The translations under genes were made by a program, and so were the position numbers. Shown here piece after piece: positions 43,395 through 51,082 of a DNA stretch of 64,000 nt. The notes below the pieces were generated by a model. It was not told where the DNA came from. It worked only from the letters and a program-made list of their open reading frames with translations, and made no database searches. How positions within the stretch are numbered: the first letter of the stretch is position 1; each line of letters opens with the position of its first letter. The stretch is taken from contig JAQSDV010000002.1 in the NCBI GenBank assembly GCA_029945425.1, positions 434,001 to 498,000 of the forward strand, read 5' to 3'. This DNA comes from a bacterium (lineage in GTDB: Bacteria; Pseudomonadota; Alphaproteobacteria; Micavibrionales; UBA2020).

Positions 43395-44210
43395 ATGCAA
43401 ATCGATGTCGAAAAAGTAGCCGATATCCTGCGCCATGTGGCTGAAACCGAAGTCATGCCGCGCTTCAAAAATCTGGCGACCGGCGACATCCGCGAAAAGA
43501 ACCCCGGCGATTTCGTGACCGTGGCCGATGAAGCCTCCGAGAAAGCGTTGAGCGCCTTGCTCCGTGAATACCTGCCCGGATCCGATGTGGTGGGCGAGGA
43601 AGAAGTATCAAAAGACCCGTCGGTGCTGGAACGCTTCAAAAGCGGCAACCCGATCTGGGTGATTGACCCGATCGACGGCACTTACAACTTTGCGCATAAC
43701 CGCAGCCATTTCGGCATCCTTGTCGCGCTCGTGCAGAACAACGTCACGCAATACGGCTGGGTGTTCGATTGCCCGGGCAACCGCATGGCAATCGCGCAAA
43801 AGGGCAAGGGCGCCACGATCAACGGCAAAAAAGCCGAAGTGCGCCAGACGGCTAAAACGCTGGCAGAGATGGTCGGCATGGGCGGTGGCGGTCAGGCTTG
43901 GCATTTCGAGCCGGTTGCCGGCATCGTCAAGGAGGTCGTCAACGTGCGCTCCTCGCTTCATGACTTCCTGAACTTCGCGGCGGGCGACGCAGATTTCGTC
44001 ATTCACCTGAACAAGGTTACGCCGTGGGATCATTCACCCACAGTGCTGCTGGCGGAGGAAGCAGGCGGTTATGTGCGCCTTGCGGCCGAAAACATTCCCT
44101 TCACGCCCGATATGCACAAGCATTGCGTGCTGATCGCGGCCGTCGACAAGCCGCGCTGGGAAATGCTGGAAGCGGAAGTGTATCCGAAACTGACGAAGAA
44201 GCGCGCTTAA
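43395..44210 (+). CDS. Inositol monophosphatase family protein
   Basis: The 271-residue protein is a Mg-dependent sugar-phosphate phosphatase of the IMPase/CysQ/HisN superfamily. Metal-binding motifs are VGEEE in the first third, WVIDPIDGTYNFAH in the middle and PWDHSPTVLLAEEAGG near the C-terminus. Candidates for substrate are myo-inositol phosphate, histidinol phosphate and PAP; the sequence does not decide among them. Its TTAA stop is shared with the convergent unknown gene. Confidence 0.88.
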   Translation: MQIDVEKVADILRHVAETEVMPRFKNLATGDIREKNPGDFVTVADEASEKALSALLREYLPGSDVVGEEEVSKDPSVLERFKSGNPIWVIDPIDGTYNFAHNRSHFGILVALVQNNVTQYGWVFDCPGNRMAIAQKGKGATINGKKAEVRQTAKTLAEMVGMGGGGQAWHFEPVAGIVKEVVNVRSSLHDFLNFAAGDADFVIHLNKVTPWDHSPTVLLAEEAGGYVRLAAENIPFTPDMHKHCVLIAAVDKPRWEMLEAEVYPKLTKKRA

Positions 44211-44590
44211 AGATAAGGCGGCTTGAACGCCAATGCCGCGCGCGCCGTGATCGACGATGCGGGCAGGGCGACCGAAGGCAGATCGCGCGGCGTGGGGATG
44301 CCAAGGAATTCCGGGATCGTCATGAAGCGCAGGCTGTCCATGTTATCCATGGGCTGGTCGAGCTCCGCCATAGCGCCACGGTGGATCAGCGGCGGCTGGA
44401 TCTGGCCCATATCGTCGCAGGGGCGGTTATAACGCAGCATCACGAATTCATCGAGCGCGTCGTTCATATAAATGCTGACAACTTCCTGACCAAAAGTATC
44501 GCCACCGCGCCATTCAAAACCATTGGCGACCAGCGGGCGCACGATCGCGTCCAGAACTTGCATTTCGGAATCGTTATTGTAGCCAGGCAT
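44207..44590 (-). CDS. Hypothetical protein, about 127 aa
   Basis: This soluble protein has no recognised domain. It contains NDALDEFVMLRYNRPCDDMG and a C-terminal hydrophobic stretch (VALPASSITARAALAF). ATG 44590 is preceded by GAAGG at a proper distance and preferred over the GTG one codon upstream. It lies downstream of mazG, with 113 nt in front of its start codon, and is convergent with the inositol monophosphatase gene. Confidence 0.55.
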   Translation of the reverse strand: MPGYNNDSEMQVLDAIVRPLVANGFEWRGGDTFGQEVVSIYMNDALDEFVMLRYNRPCDDMGQIQPPLIHRGAMAELDQPMDNMDSLRFMTIPEFLGIPTPRDLPSVALPASSITARAALAFKPPYL

Positions 44591-44703
44591 CACACACCTT
44601 CAAAATTCATCATCAAATTTTTATTTTGGATTGCCGTTAAACGGCAGCGGAAAAGATTTGTAGGATATTGCAGCGCACAAGGCAATAGGCTTTGTGCATA
44701 ACC

Positions 44704-45582
44704 TTATTTCTTCTTTTTTTCCAATGCTTTAGCTTCATCCCACAATGCGCGGCGCATGGTGCGGGGGGCGTCCTTGATGGTGGTTTTGCGCTTTTTCAGG
44801 CCCTGTTCCATGTGGCGGAAACGGCGCTCGAAACGGTTGTTGGTTTCGCGCAAGGCATCTTCGGCATCGATGCCGTGCCAGCGCGCGAAATCGACCATCA
44901 TGAACATCAGGTCGCCCAGTTCATTGGAAACTTTTTGCTTGTCGATTTTCTTGGCGTTGATTTCTTCCTGCAATTCGCCGACTTCCTCGGCAATTTTATC
45001 CAGCAGCATGAAGGTATCAGGCCATTCCCAGCCGGCCTTCGCCGCACGCGCCTTCAGCTTGGCAGAGCGTAACAGCGAGGGCAGGGCGGTTGAAATTTCA
45101 TCAAGGATGCTTGCGTCTTTCTTGACACCTTTTTTCTTGCGCTCCTCCGCCTTGATCTCTTCCCAGCGGCGGTCAATTTCTTCGGGCGTCTTCAGCGTGT
45201 TTGGCTCATCGCCCAAAATGGTCGGGTAACGGCGTTCCAGCTTGTCCACGATCGCCTGCGCGACATCGTCGAAATTGAACGACTTGCGGCCTTCGGAAAT
45301 GGATGCATGAAAAACGATCTGCAGCAGCACATCGCCAAGTTCGTCGCGCAGGTGATCGTCAACATGTCCTTGATCGATAATATCGGCTGTTTCGTATGCT
45401 TCCTCGATCAGGTAGGGCGACAGCGAACGGTGCGTTTGTTCCTGCGTCCACGCGCAGCCGTCCTTGTGGTTGCGAAGGTATTTCATGATATCCAGAAGGC
45501 GGTCAATCGGGCGCGTGGCGGTTGTGACAACCGGCTTGGCTTTGGTTTTTGTGGCCGCAGGTTTTTTTGTTTTCTTTTTCAT
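44704..45582 (-). CDS. mazG: Nucleoside triphosphate pyrophosphohydrolase MazG
   Basis: The 292-residue enzyme hydrolyses NTPs to NMP and PPi and so cleans the nucleotide pool. The metal-binding helix motifs appear as YLIEEAYETADII plus DELGDVLLQIVFH in the first half, and again as VGELQEEINAKK plus NELGDLMFMMVDFARW in the second, the usual tandem arrangement. A basic, low-complexity N-terminus (KKKTKKPAATKTKAK) of about 22 residues is extra. It overlaps the start of the secreted gene's stop by 4 nt (ATGA). Confidence 0.93.
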   Translation of the reverse strand: MKKKTKKPAATKTKAKPVVTTATRPIDRLLDIMKYLRNHKDGCAWTQEQTHRSLSPYLIEEAYETADIIDQGHVDDHLRDELGDVLLQIVFHASISEGRKSFNFDDVAQAIVDKLERRYPTILGDEPNTLKTPEEIDRRWEEIKAEERKKKGVKKDASILDEISTALPSLLRSAKLKARAAKAGWEWPDTFMLLDKIAEEVGELQEEINAKKIDKQKVSNELGDLMFMMVDFARWHGIDAEDALRETNNRFERRFRHMEQGLKKRKTTIKDAPRTMRRALWDEAKALEKKKK

Positions 45583-45983
45583 TCTTCGCTTACCTTGCAG
45601 GAGCCATAGGAAATACCACTGCGGCCGTCATTCAGCACAAATGACATATCGGGCCATACCTGCAGGTCAACCTGCGCAAAAAAGTTGTAATACTTTTTTA
45701 ACTTCGTTGCGTCGTCATAGACGATTTTATCGACCTCGTATGTGTCGCAGGTTTTCCCCTCGGCCCCGGTTACATCGCAGGCGGAAATGCTGGCCTTGTC
45801 GTTCAGCGGGTTTTGGTCTTCGTTATCGTCCACGGACAACAGGACGGTCAACTGTTCCTTGGCGATACGCTCGGCCGCATATTCGGCCTTGCTATCGGTT
45901 CTGCGCGTGACGGCGCAGGTGAACAATGCTGCCTGCGCAACGGCGGGCAGCATGCAGAAAGCGAACAGGGCGATGAATTTCAT
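45579..45983 (-). CDS. Secreted hypothetical protein, about 134 aa
   Basis: A clear signal peptide (MKFIALFAFCMLPAVAQA, cut before ALF) is followed by a small domain with four cysteines (C-A-V near the start, SACD, KTCD, and GSCK at the end), likely two disulfides. ATG 45983 gives a clean signal peptide; GTG 45995 would overlap the stop of the upstream acetyltransferase (GTGA), so translation may be coupled. No family recognised. mazG follows with a 4-nt overlap. Confidence 0.65.
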   Translation of the reverse strand: MKFIALFAFCMLPAVAQAALFTCAVTRRTDSKAEYAAERIAKEQLTVLLSVDDNEDQNPLNDKASISACDVTGAEGKTCDTYEVDKIVYDDATKLKKYYNFFAQVDLQVWPDMSFVLNDGRSGISYGSCKVSEE

Positions 45984-45991
45984 GGCAGGTC

Positions 45992-46444
45992 TCACAAATC
46001 AAATTCGTGGGTGACTTCGCCTTCGCCCACATACAGGAATCCGATCTTTTCATAGAACTTGCGTGCGCCGATATGGAGGGTGCGCAGCGTCATGCGGCGG
46101 TATTGGCCGGGCGGGATTTCCATGATGCGTTTCATCAGCGCCGCGCCAATGCCCATCTCGCGCCATTCCGGCATGATATAGACGTGCCGGACGCGCAAGG
46201 CGGCCTGGTCATTCAGGTACGGGTCGACCGAGCGTCCGCCCATGCCAATCAGGCGACCATCATTTTCAACGCCATAGAAAACCTCGCCGGGCAGGTCGAA
46301 GCGGTTATCGCCAGCTTCCCAATTCTCGCAGAAGCGCAGCACAAGGTTATAACCCTCGGCCTGACTCTGTTTCAGCAACGCGGTAAAGCGCAGCGGATCG
46401 TAACTATCTGCATTGATCGGAATGATTTTATAATCGATGGACAT
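45992..46444 (-). CDS. GNAT family N-acetyltransferase
   Basis: The 150-residue protein has the acetyl-CoA loop in PEWREMGIGAALMKRIME (R/E-x-x-G-I-G) and the GNAT ending ARKFYEKIGFLYVGEG. It starts a minus-strand operon with the secreted protein and mazG. ATG 46444 is favoured over TTG 46450 because AGGGA is at the right distance. Three short tandem repeats lie directly upstream. The substrate is unknown. Confidence 0.8.
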   Translation of the reverse strand: MSIDYKIIPINADSYDPLRFTALLKQSQAEGYNLVLRFCENWEAGDNRFDLPGEVFYGVENDGRLIGMGGRSVDPYLNDQAALRVRHVYIMPEWREMGIGAALMKRIMEIPPGQYRRMTLRTLHIGARKFYEKIGFLYVGEGEVTHEFDL

Positions 46445-46453
46445 CGGCAATCC

Positions 46454-46503
46454 CTAAAGACCGATACCTTAAAGCTAAACACCGGAATTCTAAAGGCCGG
46501 AAT
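46454..46503. repeat. Three short direct repeats in front of an acetyltransferase gene
   Basis: CTAAAGACCGAT (46454), CTAAACACCGGAATT (46475) and CTAAAGGCCGGAAT (46490) are related direct repeats spaced 21 and 15 nt. They occupy the leader or promoter region of the minus-strand gene starting at 46444 and may be regulator-binding half-sites. Confidence 0.45.
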
Positions 46504-46566
46504 GGACGGGGCGGCGACAGAAATGGTAAAAGTGGCGTGCTGGTTTTGGCGGTTTCCTACCCCCTT

Positions 46567-46600
46567 ATAATACATCACTGAGAGTGATAATGTATATTAT
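46567..46600. promoter_or_regulatory. Imperfect palindrome in the 46445-46752 intergenic region
   Basis: ATAATACATCACT and AGTGATAATGTATATTAT form an AT-rich imperfect inverted repeat around GAG, between two divergent genes. It lies about 77 nt upstream of the -35 element at 46677. The remainder of the 308-nt gap holds the tandem repeats at 46454 and the promoter at 46677; I see no gene in it. Confidence 0.35.
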
Positions 46601-46676
46601 GGGAATTACAAGTTTGATATGGGGATTGGATTGGTTAGGTTTTCCAGACCATGTGGTACTCTGATACTAATATATT

Positions 46677-46705
46677 TTGACATAATTAAACTTTTCCGGT
46701 ATCGT
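46677..46705 (+). promoter_or_regulatory. Putative sigma-70-type promoter
   Basis: A perfect TTGACA (46677-46682) is followed after 17 nt by TATCGT (46700-46705). The expected transcript starts about 40 nt before the ATG at 46753, leaving room for the AAAGGT ribosome site. Confidence 0.6.
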
Positions 46706-46752
46706 ATCCCCACAATCAAACAAGCAAAAAAACAATATAAAGGTGTGTACCC

Positions 46753-47136
46753 ATGACGAAGATCGATGAAAAGTTCGACGCCATTGCTGCCCAGATCGAC
46801 GCGCTGAAGAAGTCACAGGAAGCTGGCGCGACGCTGTTGTCGGCTGACCTGCAAAAGATCGACAAATGGGACAGGCTGACAACCAACGCAAAGAAGTCGC
46901 TCGCCGACGGCAATATCGAATGGGAGTCCGAACCGGCACCCAAGGGCTTTAAGGGCATGCTTGTCGATGCATTCGACGAAGTCGCCATGTCGGCCAGCAC
47001 CGGTTATATTTCCCGCAGCATGCGCGAACGGTATCGCCAGGACATCAAGGAAGCCGTCATCACGAGCTTCGAGGCACCGCCGAAAGCAGCTCCGGCAGCC
47101 CAAGCCAAGCCGCCGGCCAAATCCGGGCCGCGGTGA
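46753..47136 (+). CDS. Hypothetical coiled-coil protein, 127 aa
   Basis: The first 40 residues (KIDEKFDAIAAQIDALKKSQ onward) have heptad hydrophobic spacing and probably form a coiled coil. A middle part with Trp residues and the segment GFKGMLVDAFDEVAMSAS follows, then a Pro/Ala/Lys tail. It has its own promoter (46677) and AAAGGT ribosome site. No domain is recognised and no membrane segment seen. Confidence 0.65.
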   Translation: MTKIDEKFDAIAAQIDALKKSQEAGATLLSADLQKIDKWDRLTTNAKKSLADGNIEWESEPAPKGFKGMLVDAFDEVAMSASTGYISRSMRERYRQDIKEAVITSFEAPPKAAPAAQAKPPAKSGPR

Positions 47137-47162
47137 TCGCTGTCACACAATTGTAACTTGGG

Positions 47163-47642
47163 TTAAAGCGGCAGTTCCATAAACACTGTGTCAAAACTTT
47201 GACCTTCGACATCATATACCTTGCGCGCGGTTTCGATGAAACCGAGACGCTTATATAAGCCGATTGCAGACTCTTGCGTCACTGTCACATGCAATTCAAC
47301 CGTCTGGTATTCCAGTTCACGCGCTTCATCGATCAATGCGAGTGCAATTTGTTTGCCGAGGCCTTTGCCGTGTTGATGCGGATGCAGATGCAGGTTGCAC
47401 AATTCAACGCGGCCATTTTCTTTTTGCTTCAGCCCGCCAAAACCCAGCAGCGTATTGTCCTGAAACAATCCCAGCATCGCGCCGTTGCTGCGCTGGTATT
47501 GCGCCGCGCGATCATAGATATCGCCGTGGAATACAGGGTTCGTTATGAAACCGCGCGCGTTTTTTTCGAGCGAGGTTTTGTAAAGCCCGCGCAGCTGGTC
47601 GGCATCAGCCGGGCTTATGGGACGAAGCGTTTGGTTTTGCAT
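47163..47642 (-). CDS. GNAT family N-acetyltransferase
   Basis: The 159-residue protein shows the acetyl-CoA loop PHQHGKGLGKQIALALIDEA (H-G-K-G-L-G) and the ending SAIGLYKRLGFIETARKVYDV, both typical of GNATs. ATG 47642 lies 38 nt inside the end of dapE in another frame, so the gene is the third member of the overlapping unit headed by the nicotianamine-synthase-like gene. The frame is open further upstream over dapE but without family sequence. The substrate is unknown; an amino acid or metallophore intermediate is only a thought from context. Confidence 0.8.
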   Translation of the reverse strand: MQNQTLRPISPADADQLRGLYKTSLEKNARGFITNPVFHGDIYDRAAQYQRSNGAMLGLFQDNTLLGFGGLKQKENGRVELCNLHLHPHQHGKGLGKQIALALIDEARELEYQTVELHVTVTQESAIGLYKRLGFIETARKVYDVEGQSFDTVFMELPL

Positions 47643-48975
47643 TTTTCTTTTCAGCCGCAACGGGCGGCTTTCCCTTGCCGTAGTTCTTGACGGTTTCGCC
47701 GAAAATTTTACGCAGGTTGGCAAGGTCGCGGATAGACGCGCGTTCATCGACCTGATGCATGCCACCCTTGGAAAGGTAATCAGCCCCCTTCCCGCTATCA
47801 CCAATCCCACCGCGTTCCGGCAGTCCCAGCTCGATGATTTCGGCGTTCGGATAAATCTGCGCGGCAAAGCGGCCATCGGTCGTGCCGCCGCTGCCATCGA
47901 GTTTCGCGTCGCGTCCCAGCACGGTTTTCACCGCATCCTGCGCCGACGACGCAAGGTTGCCGGGTTCGCTATAATACGGCACGGACGCCGTATCCTTGTT
48001 CGCTTTCACTTCGATATTTTTCAGCAGATGGAAATCGGGATGCTGCTTCGCCCATTCGGGCGGGTTGGCCAGCGCATCCTTGACGAACTTTTCAAGGCTG
48101 TCGGGCGTTTCATGCGGCGTGAAGCGGATGTTCCACAGCATTTGCGCTTCGCCGGGAATAATCGCGCTGGCGTTGAAATCGCCGGATTTCAATGCGACGG
48201 TTTCGAAATTCGTGTTGGGGAAATTTGCGTTGCCATCGCTGAATTTATGGCTGTTCAGGATCGCCGATGCCAGCGCCAATGCGCGGTTCGGGTTTTCAAA
48301 CAATTCCTGATATGCCGCATGACCCTGAACGCCGCTGGCCGTCAGCGTACCGACAAGGCTGCCACGGCGGCCGATCTTGATATGGCTGCCAAGGTCATCC
48401 TGCGATGAAGGCTCGCCCACGATAAACGCATCAACCTTTTCGCCGCGCGCCTGCATCCATTCGAGGACTTTTTTGGAGCCGTTGACGGCCGCCCATTCCT
48501 CGTCGGTCGTCAGGATCATGCTGATCTTGACGTTCTGGTTCTTCAGATCGCCCAGTTGTTCTTCGACGGCGCTGATAAAGGCAGCAACGCTGCCCTTCAT
48601 GTCGGTCACGCCGCGACCATACAGGTAACCGTCTTCGATCTTGCCGCTATACGGATCTTCCGTCCATTTTTTCTGGTCGCCTGGCGGCACAACATCAAGG
48701 TGGCCGATATAGCAGATATGTTTTTCCGCCGTGCCGAACGACCATTCAAGAAAGATGTTGTTAACCGCGTAATCCCATTTCGCATGGCCGCCGCTGAAAT
48801 CCAGCTGCGTTACTTTTGCGCCGGTCTTTGTGGCTGCTGCTGCTGCAAGGTCGAGGCTCGCCTGCGCGGTCGACAGGTCTTTGGCATCCAGCGGCGTCAC
48901 GCTGGCGACGCGCACAAGCGCCTGCGCGAGCTTTACGGTTGAATCTTCAGGCGATACGTCACGCGGCGCTGACAT
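47605..48975 (-). CDS. dapE: Succinyl-diaminopimelate desuccinylase (M20 family) with a Gly-rich insertion
   Basis: This is a two-zinc M20 hydrolase of 456 residues. Ligand and catalytic motifs are YIGHLDVVPPGD, YGRGVTDMKGSVAA, LTTDEEW, VGEPSS and the late histidine in MHQVDE. GVQGHAAY and GGTTDGRFAAQ agree with DapE, which releases succinate to give LL-diaminopimelate for lysine and peptidoglycan. Compared with E. coli DapE, about 17 extra residues rich in Gly, Ser and Lys sit just before the zinc histidine, and the C-terminus is extended by a Lys/Pro-rich tail. The start overlaps the nicotianamine-synthase-like gene by 17 nt. Another M20 substrate is possible, but DapE is the best match. 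Confidence 0.85.
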   Translation of the reverse strand: MSAPRDVSPEDSTVKLAQALVRVASVTPLDAKDLSTAQASLDLAAAAATKTGAKVTQLDFSGGHAKWDYAVNNIFLEWSFGTAEKHICYIGHLDVVPPGDQKKWTEDPYSGKIEDGYLYGRGVTDMKGSVAAFISAVEEQLGDLKNQNVKISMILTTDEEWAAVNGSKKVLEWMQARGEKVDAFIVGEPSSQDDLGSHIKIGRRGSLVGTLTASGVQGHAAYQELFENPNRALALASAILNSHKFSDGNANFPNTNFETVALKSGDFNASAIIPGEAQMLWNIRFTPHETPDSLEKFVKDALANPPEWAKQHPDFHLLKNIEVKANKDTASVPYYSEPGNLASSAQDAVKTVLGRDAKLDGSGGTTDGRFAAQIYPNAEIIELGLPERGGIGDSGKGADYLSKGGMHQVDERASIRDLANLRKIFGETVKNYGKGKPPVAAEKKNAKPNASSHKPG

Positions 48976-49777
48976 GCGAAACTTCCTTGGCGGCGCGCAC
49001 GTAATAGCGGCTGGTGTTGATGCGCATCGCGTCGATTTGCGTTTTCGCAATCTCGCGGAAGCTGGAACGGTTCGGCAGTTCGGCTGCTTTATAGAGATAC
49101 TGATACGGGCCTTCGGAATCACGCACGATCAGCGCGCAGTCGTGGTTATCAAGGCGGCGGTAGATTTCTTCGCGGCCATAGAGCAGGCTTGCGCAAATAA
49201 CGAGTTCGTTTTCAACGGGCGTGTATTGCAGCGCGTCCATCCATTGCACGTTCACGCTGTCCTTCAAGCCGATTTTGCGGCTGAGCTGTTTTGCCAGTTC
49301 GCAGGCTTCGGCGTCGTAATCGACGCAGACGATCGGGGTATCCGGACATTCGCGCGCCAGCATAAAGGCGGTCATGGGCAAGGCCCCTGCCCCGAGGAAG
49401 CTGATACGGCTGAAGCTGCCCTGTTGCTTGAACAGTTCGATCTCGGCGCGGCAGAGCGCTGTGTATTCAGGGAAGTACCAGAATTCGGCAAGGTCGCAGG
49501 CCGCACGCGACAGCAGTTTGCGCGCCCAGTATTTTTCCATTTCGCATTCGGCGATGCCGCACAACACGGGCAGCTTTTCGCGTTCCGTGGCGAGTTCTGG
49601 CGTATCCATCAGGTATTTGATCAATTCGGGTGCCTGGCATTTCGTCAGCGTGCGCACCAGATGCGTCAGCGACTGCGTGACGGCTTCGTTATCGGGAGAC
49701 AAATTTTGTTCGCGCGACAGCAGCGCATAGCTCTGGCGAATAGCATCGACCGCCTGTGCTTTCAGTTCAGTCCACAT
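48959..49777 (-). CDS. Nicotianamine-synthase-family protein (candidate metallophore enzyme)
   Basis: The 272-residue protein resembles plant and archaeal nicotianamine synthases and bacterial CntL-type enzymes, which transfer aminobutyrate units from S-adenosylmethionine to make metal-chelating opines. Supporting segments are REKLPVLCGIAECEMEK (residues 66-82, like the family's REKLIRLCGEAEG), the SAM-binding loop FLGAGALPMTAFML (127-140, family F-V-G-S-G-P-L-P-L-T) and VDYDAEACELA (152-162, the D-x-D acidic strand). No opine dehydrogenase or histidine racemase gene, needed for staphylopine-type products, is in the window. It heads the run with dapE and a GNAT gene. A Fur-like site overlaps its likely promoter, fitting iron or metal control. 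Confidence 0.75.
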   Translation of the reverse strand: MWTELKAQAVDAIRQSYALLSREQNLSPDNEAVTQSLTHLVRTLTKCQAPELIKYLMDTPELATEREKLPVLCGIAECEMEKYWARKLLSRAACDLAEFWYFPEYTALCRAEIELFKQQGSFSRISFLGAGALPMTAFMLARECPDTPIVCVDYDAEACELAKQLSRKIGLKDSVNVQWMDALQYTPVENELVICASLLYGREEIYRRLDNHDCALIVRDSEGPYQYLYKAAELPNRSSFREIAKTQIDAMRINTSRYYVRAAKEVSHVSAA

Positions 49778-49845
49778 CCCTAAATCCCACCCTTTTGAAG
49801 TACCAGCAGTTTGTCAGAAAACGGGTTATTTTTCCAGTCATTTGT

Positions 49846-49873
49846 CGGTGGCGGGGTCCCTCTCCCGCCACCG
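49846..49873. promoter_or_regulatory. Perfect 10-bp hairpin in the leader of the nicotianamine-synthase-like gene
   Basis: CGGTGGCGGG and CCCGCCACCG pair perfectly around an 8-nt loop, about 70 nt before the minus-strand start at 49777 and inside the predicted leader of about 160 nt. No T-run follows on either strand, so it is not a standard terminator. It may stabilise the message or act in attenuation. Confidence 0.55.
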
Positions 49874-49945
49874 TTTCGCATCAAAAAATGATGGCCGAAA
49901 ACAGTGGCAGGGGGATCTTCACTTACACGACGAAGCTGAAAATTT

Positions 49946-49983
49946 ATTATCTTCCCGTAACCCGAGATTGAAAATCATTCTCA
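49946..49983 (-). promoter_or_regulatory. Putative promoter with overlapping Fur box
   Basis: On the minus strand TGAGAATGATTTTCA (49983-49969) matches the 7-1-7 Fur consensus TGATAATNATTATCA at 12 of 14 positions. Its last six bases (TTTTCA) serve as a -35 element, 17 nt before GATAAT (49951-49946). Such overlap is the usual layout for Fur repression. The rest of 49778-50102 holds the leader hairpin and the aldo/keto reductase ribosome site, with a TATAAC at 50032 as a weak plus-strand -10 candidate. Confidence 0.55.
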
Positions 49984-50102
49984 TTTAGCTTCAGAAATCC
50001 CGACCTGTCAAAGTGATTTTTTAATTCTAGATATAACAATCACTTAAACGCTTGTTTGCGGGGTCGAAACGTCTATATGCTATGCCCAGAAGGAGAAGAC
50101 TC

Positions 50103-51080
50103 ATGCAAAAACGTACCCTCGGACATTCCGGTCTTACCGTCGCCCCGCTCTGCTTTGGCGGCAACGTGTTCGGGTGGACGGCGAATGAAAAGACTTCCTT
50201 CGACATTCTCGACGCCTTTACCGGCGCAGGGTTTGATTTTGTGGACACGGCGGATGTCTATACCCGCTGGATCGAGGGCAACAAGGGCGGCGAGTCCGAA
50301 ACTATCATCGGCAACTGGTTCGCCCGCAGCGGCAAGCGCAAGTCTGTCGTGCTGGCGACCAAATGCGGCATGGATATGGGCGCAGACGGCAAGGGATTGT
50401 CGAAGGCGCATATCATGAAATCTGTCGAAGGATCGCTGACGCGGCTCAAGACCGATTACATCGACCTGTACCAGTCCCATGCCGATGATGAAACCGTCCC
50501 GCAGGACGAAACGCTGGCGGCATACGATACGCTGGTCAAATCAGGCAAGGTGCGCGCGATCGGCGCATCCAACTTTACGGCTGCACGGCTGGATTCTGCC
50601 GTGGCGGTTGCTAAACAAAACGGCCTGCCCGTCTATGCCAGCCTGCAGCCCGAATATAACCTGTATGACCGCGAAAAGTTCGAGGCGGAGCTTGCGGGCG
50701 TCTGCCAGAAACATGGCATCGGCGTAATCGGGTATTATTCACTCGCGCGCGGCTTCCTGTCGGGCAAATACCGCACCGAAGCCGATCTGGGCAAAAGTCC
50801 GCGCGGTGGCTCCGTGCAGAAAAACTATTTCAACGATCGCGGCTGGCGCATCCTGAAGGCGCTGGACGAGGTTGCTGCGGAAACGGGCGCGAACCAGACG
50901 CAAGTATCGATTGCATGGCTGATCGCGCAGCCGCTGGTGACCGCACCCATCGCCAGCGCCACGAGCCTTGTGCAGCTGGAAGACCTGATGAAGGCAGCGC
51001 AGCTGAAACTGGATGACAAGGCGTTGGCGAAGCTGAACGCCGCAAGCGTCTGGAAAGACAGCGTCGCCAGCGCAGCCTGA
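50103..51080 (+). CDS. Aldo/keto reductase
   Basis: This 325-residue NADPH-dependent oxidoreductase has a TIM-barrel fold. Family motifs are the catalytic-region FDFVDTADVYTRW (Asp and Tyr), the Lys in VVLATKCGMDMG, the YQSHADDETVPQDETL substrate-side His, and GVIGYYSLARGFLSGKY with SATSLVQLEDLMKA near the cofactor. It is like the YajO/general stress branch, with unknown carbonyl substrate. ATG 50103 has AAGGAG 8 nt upstream. It is divergent from the nicotianamine-synthase-like gene across a 325-nt gap. Confidence 0.9.
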   Translation: MQKRTLGHSGLTVAPLCFGGNVFGWTANEKTSFDILDAFTGAGFDFVDTADVYTRWIEGNKGGESETIIGNWFARSGKRKSVVLATKCGMDMGADGKGLSKAHIMKSVEGSLTRLKTDYIDLYQSHADDETVPQDETLAAYDTLVKSGKVRAIGASNFTAARLDSAVAVAKQNGLPVYASLQPEYNLYDREKFEAELAGVCQKHGIGVIGYYSLARGFLSGKYRTEADLGKSPRGGSVQKNYFNDRGWRILKALDEVAAETGANQTQVSIAWLIAQPLVTAPIASATSLVQLEDLMKAAQLKLDDKALAKLNAASVWKDSVASAA

Positions 51081-51082
51081 AG

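Noticed and set aside
49846..49873. Hairpin read as an intrinsic terminator or part of a tRNA
   Set aside because: No T-run on either strand and no D-arm, anticodon arm or T-loop around it.
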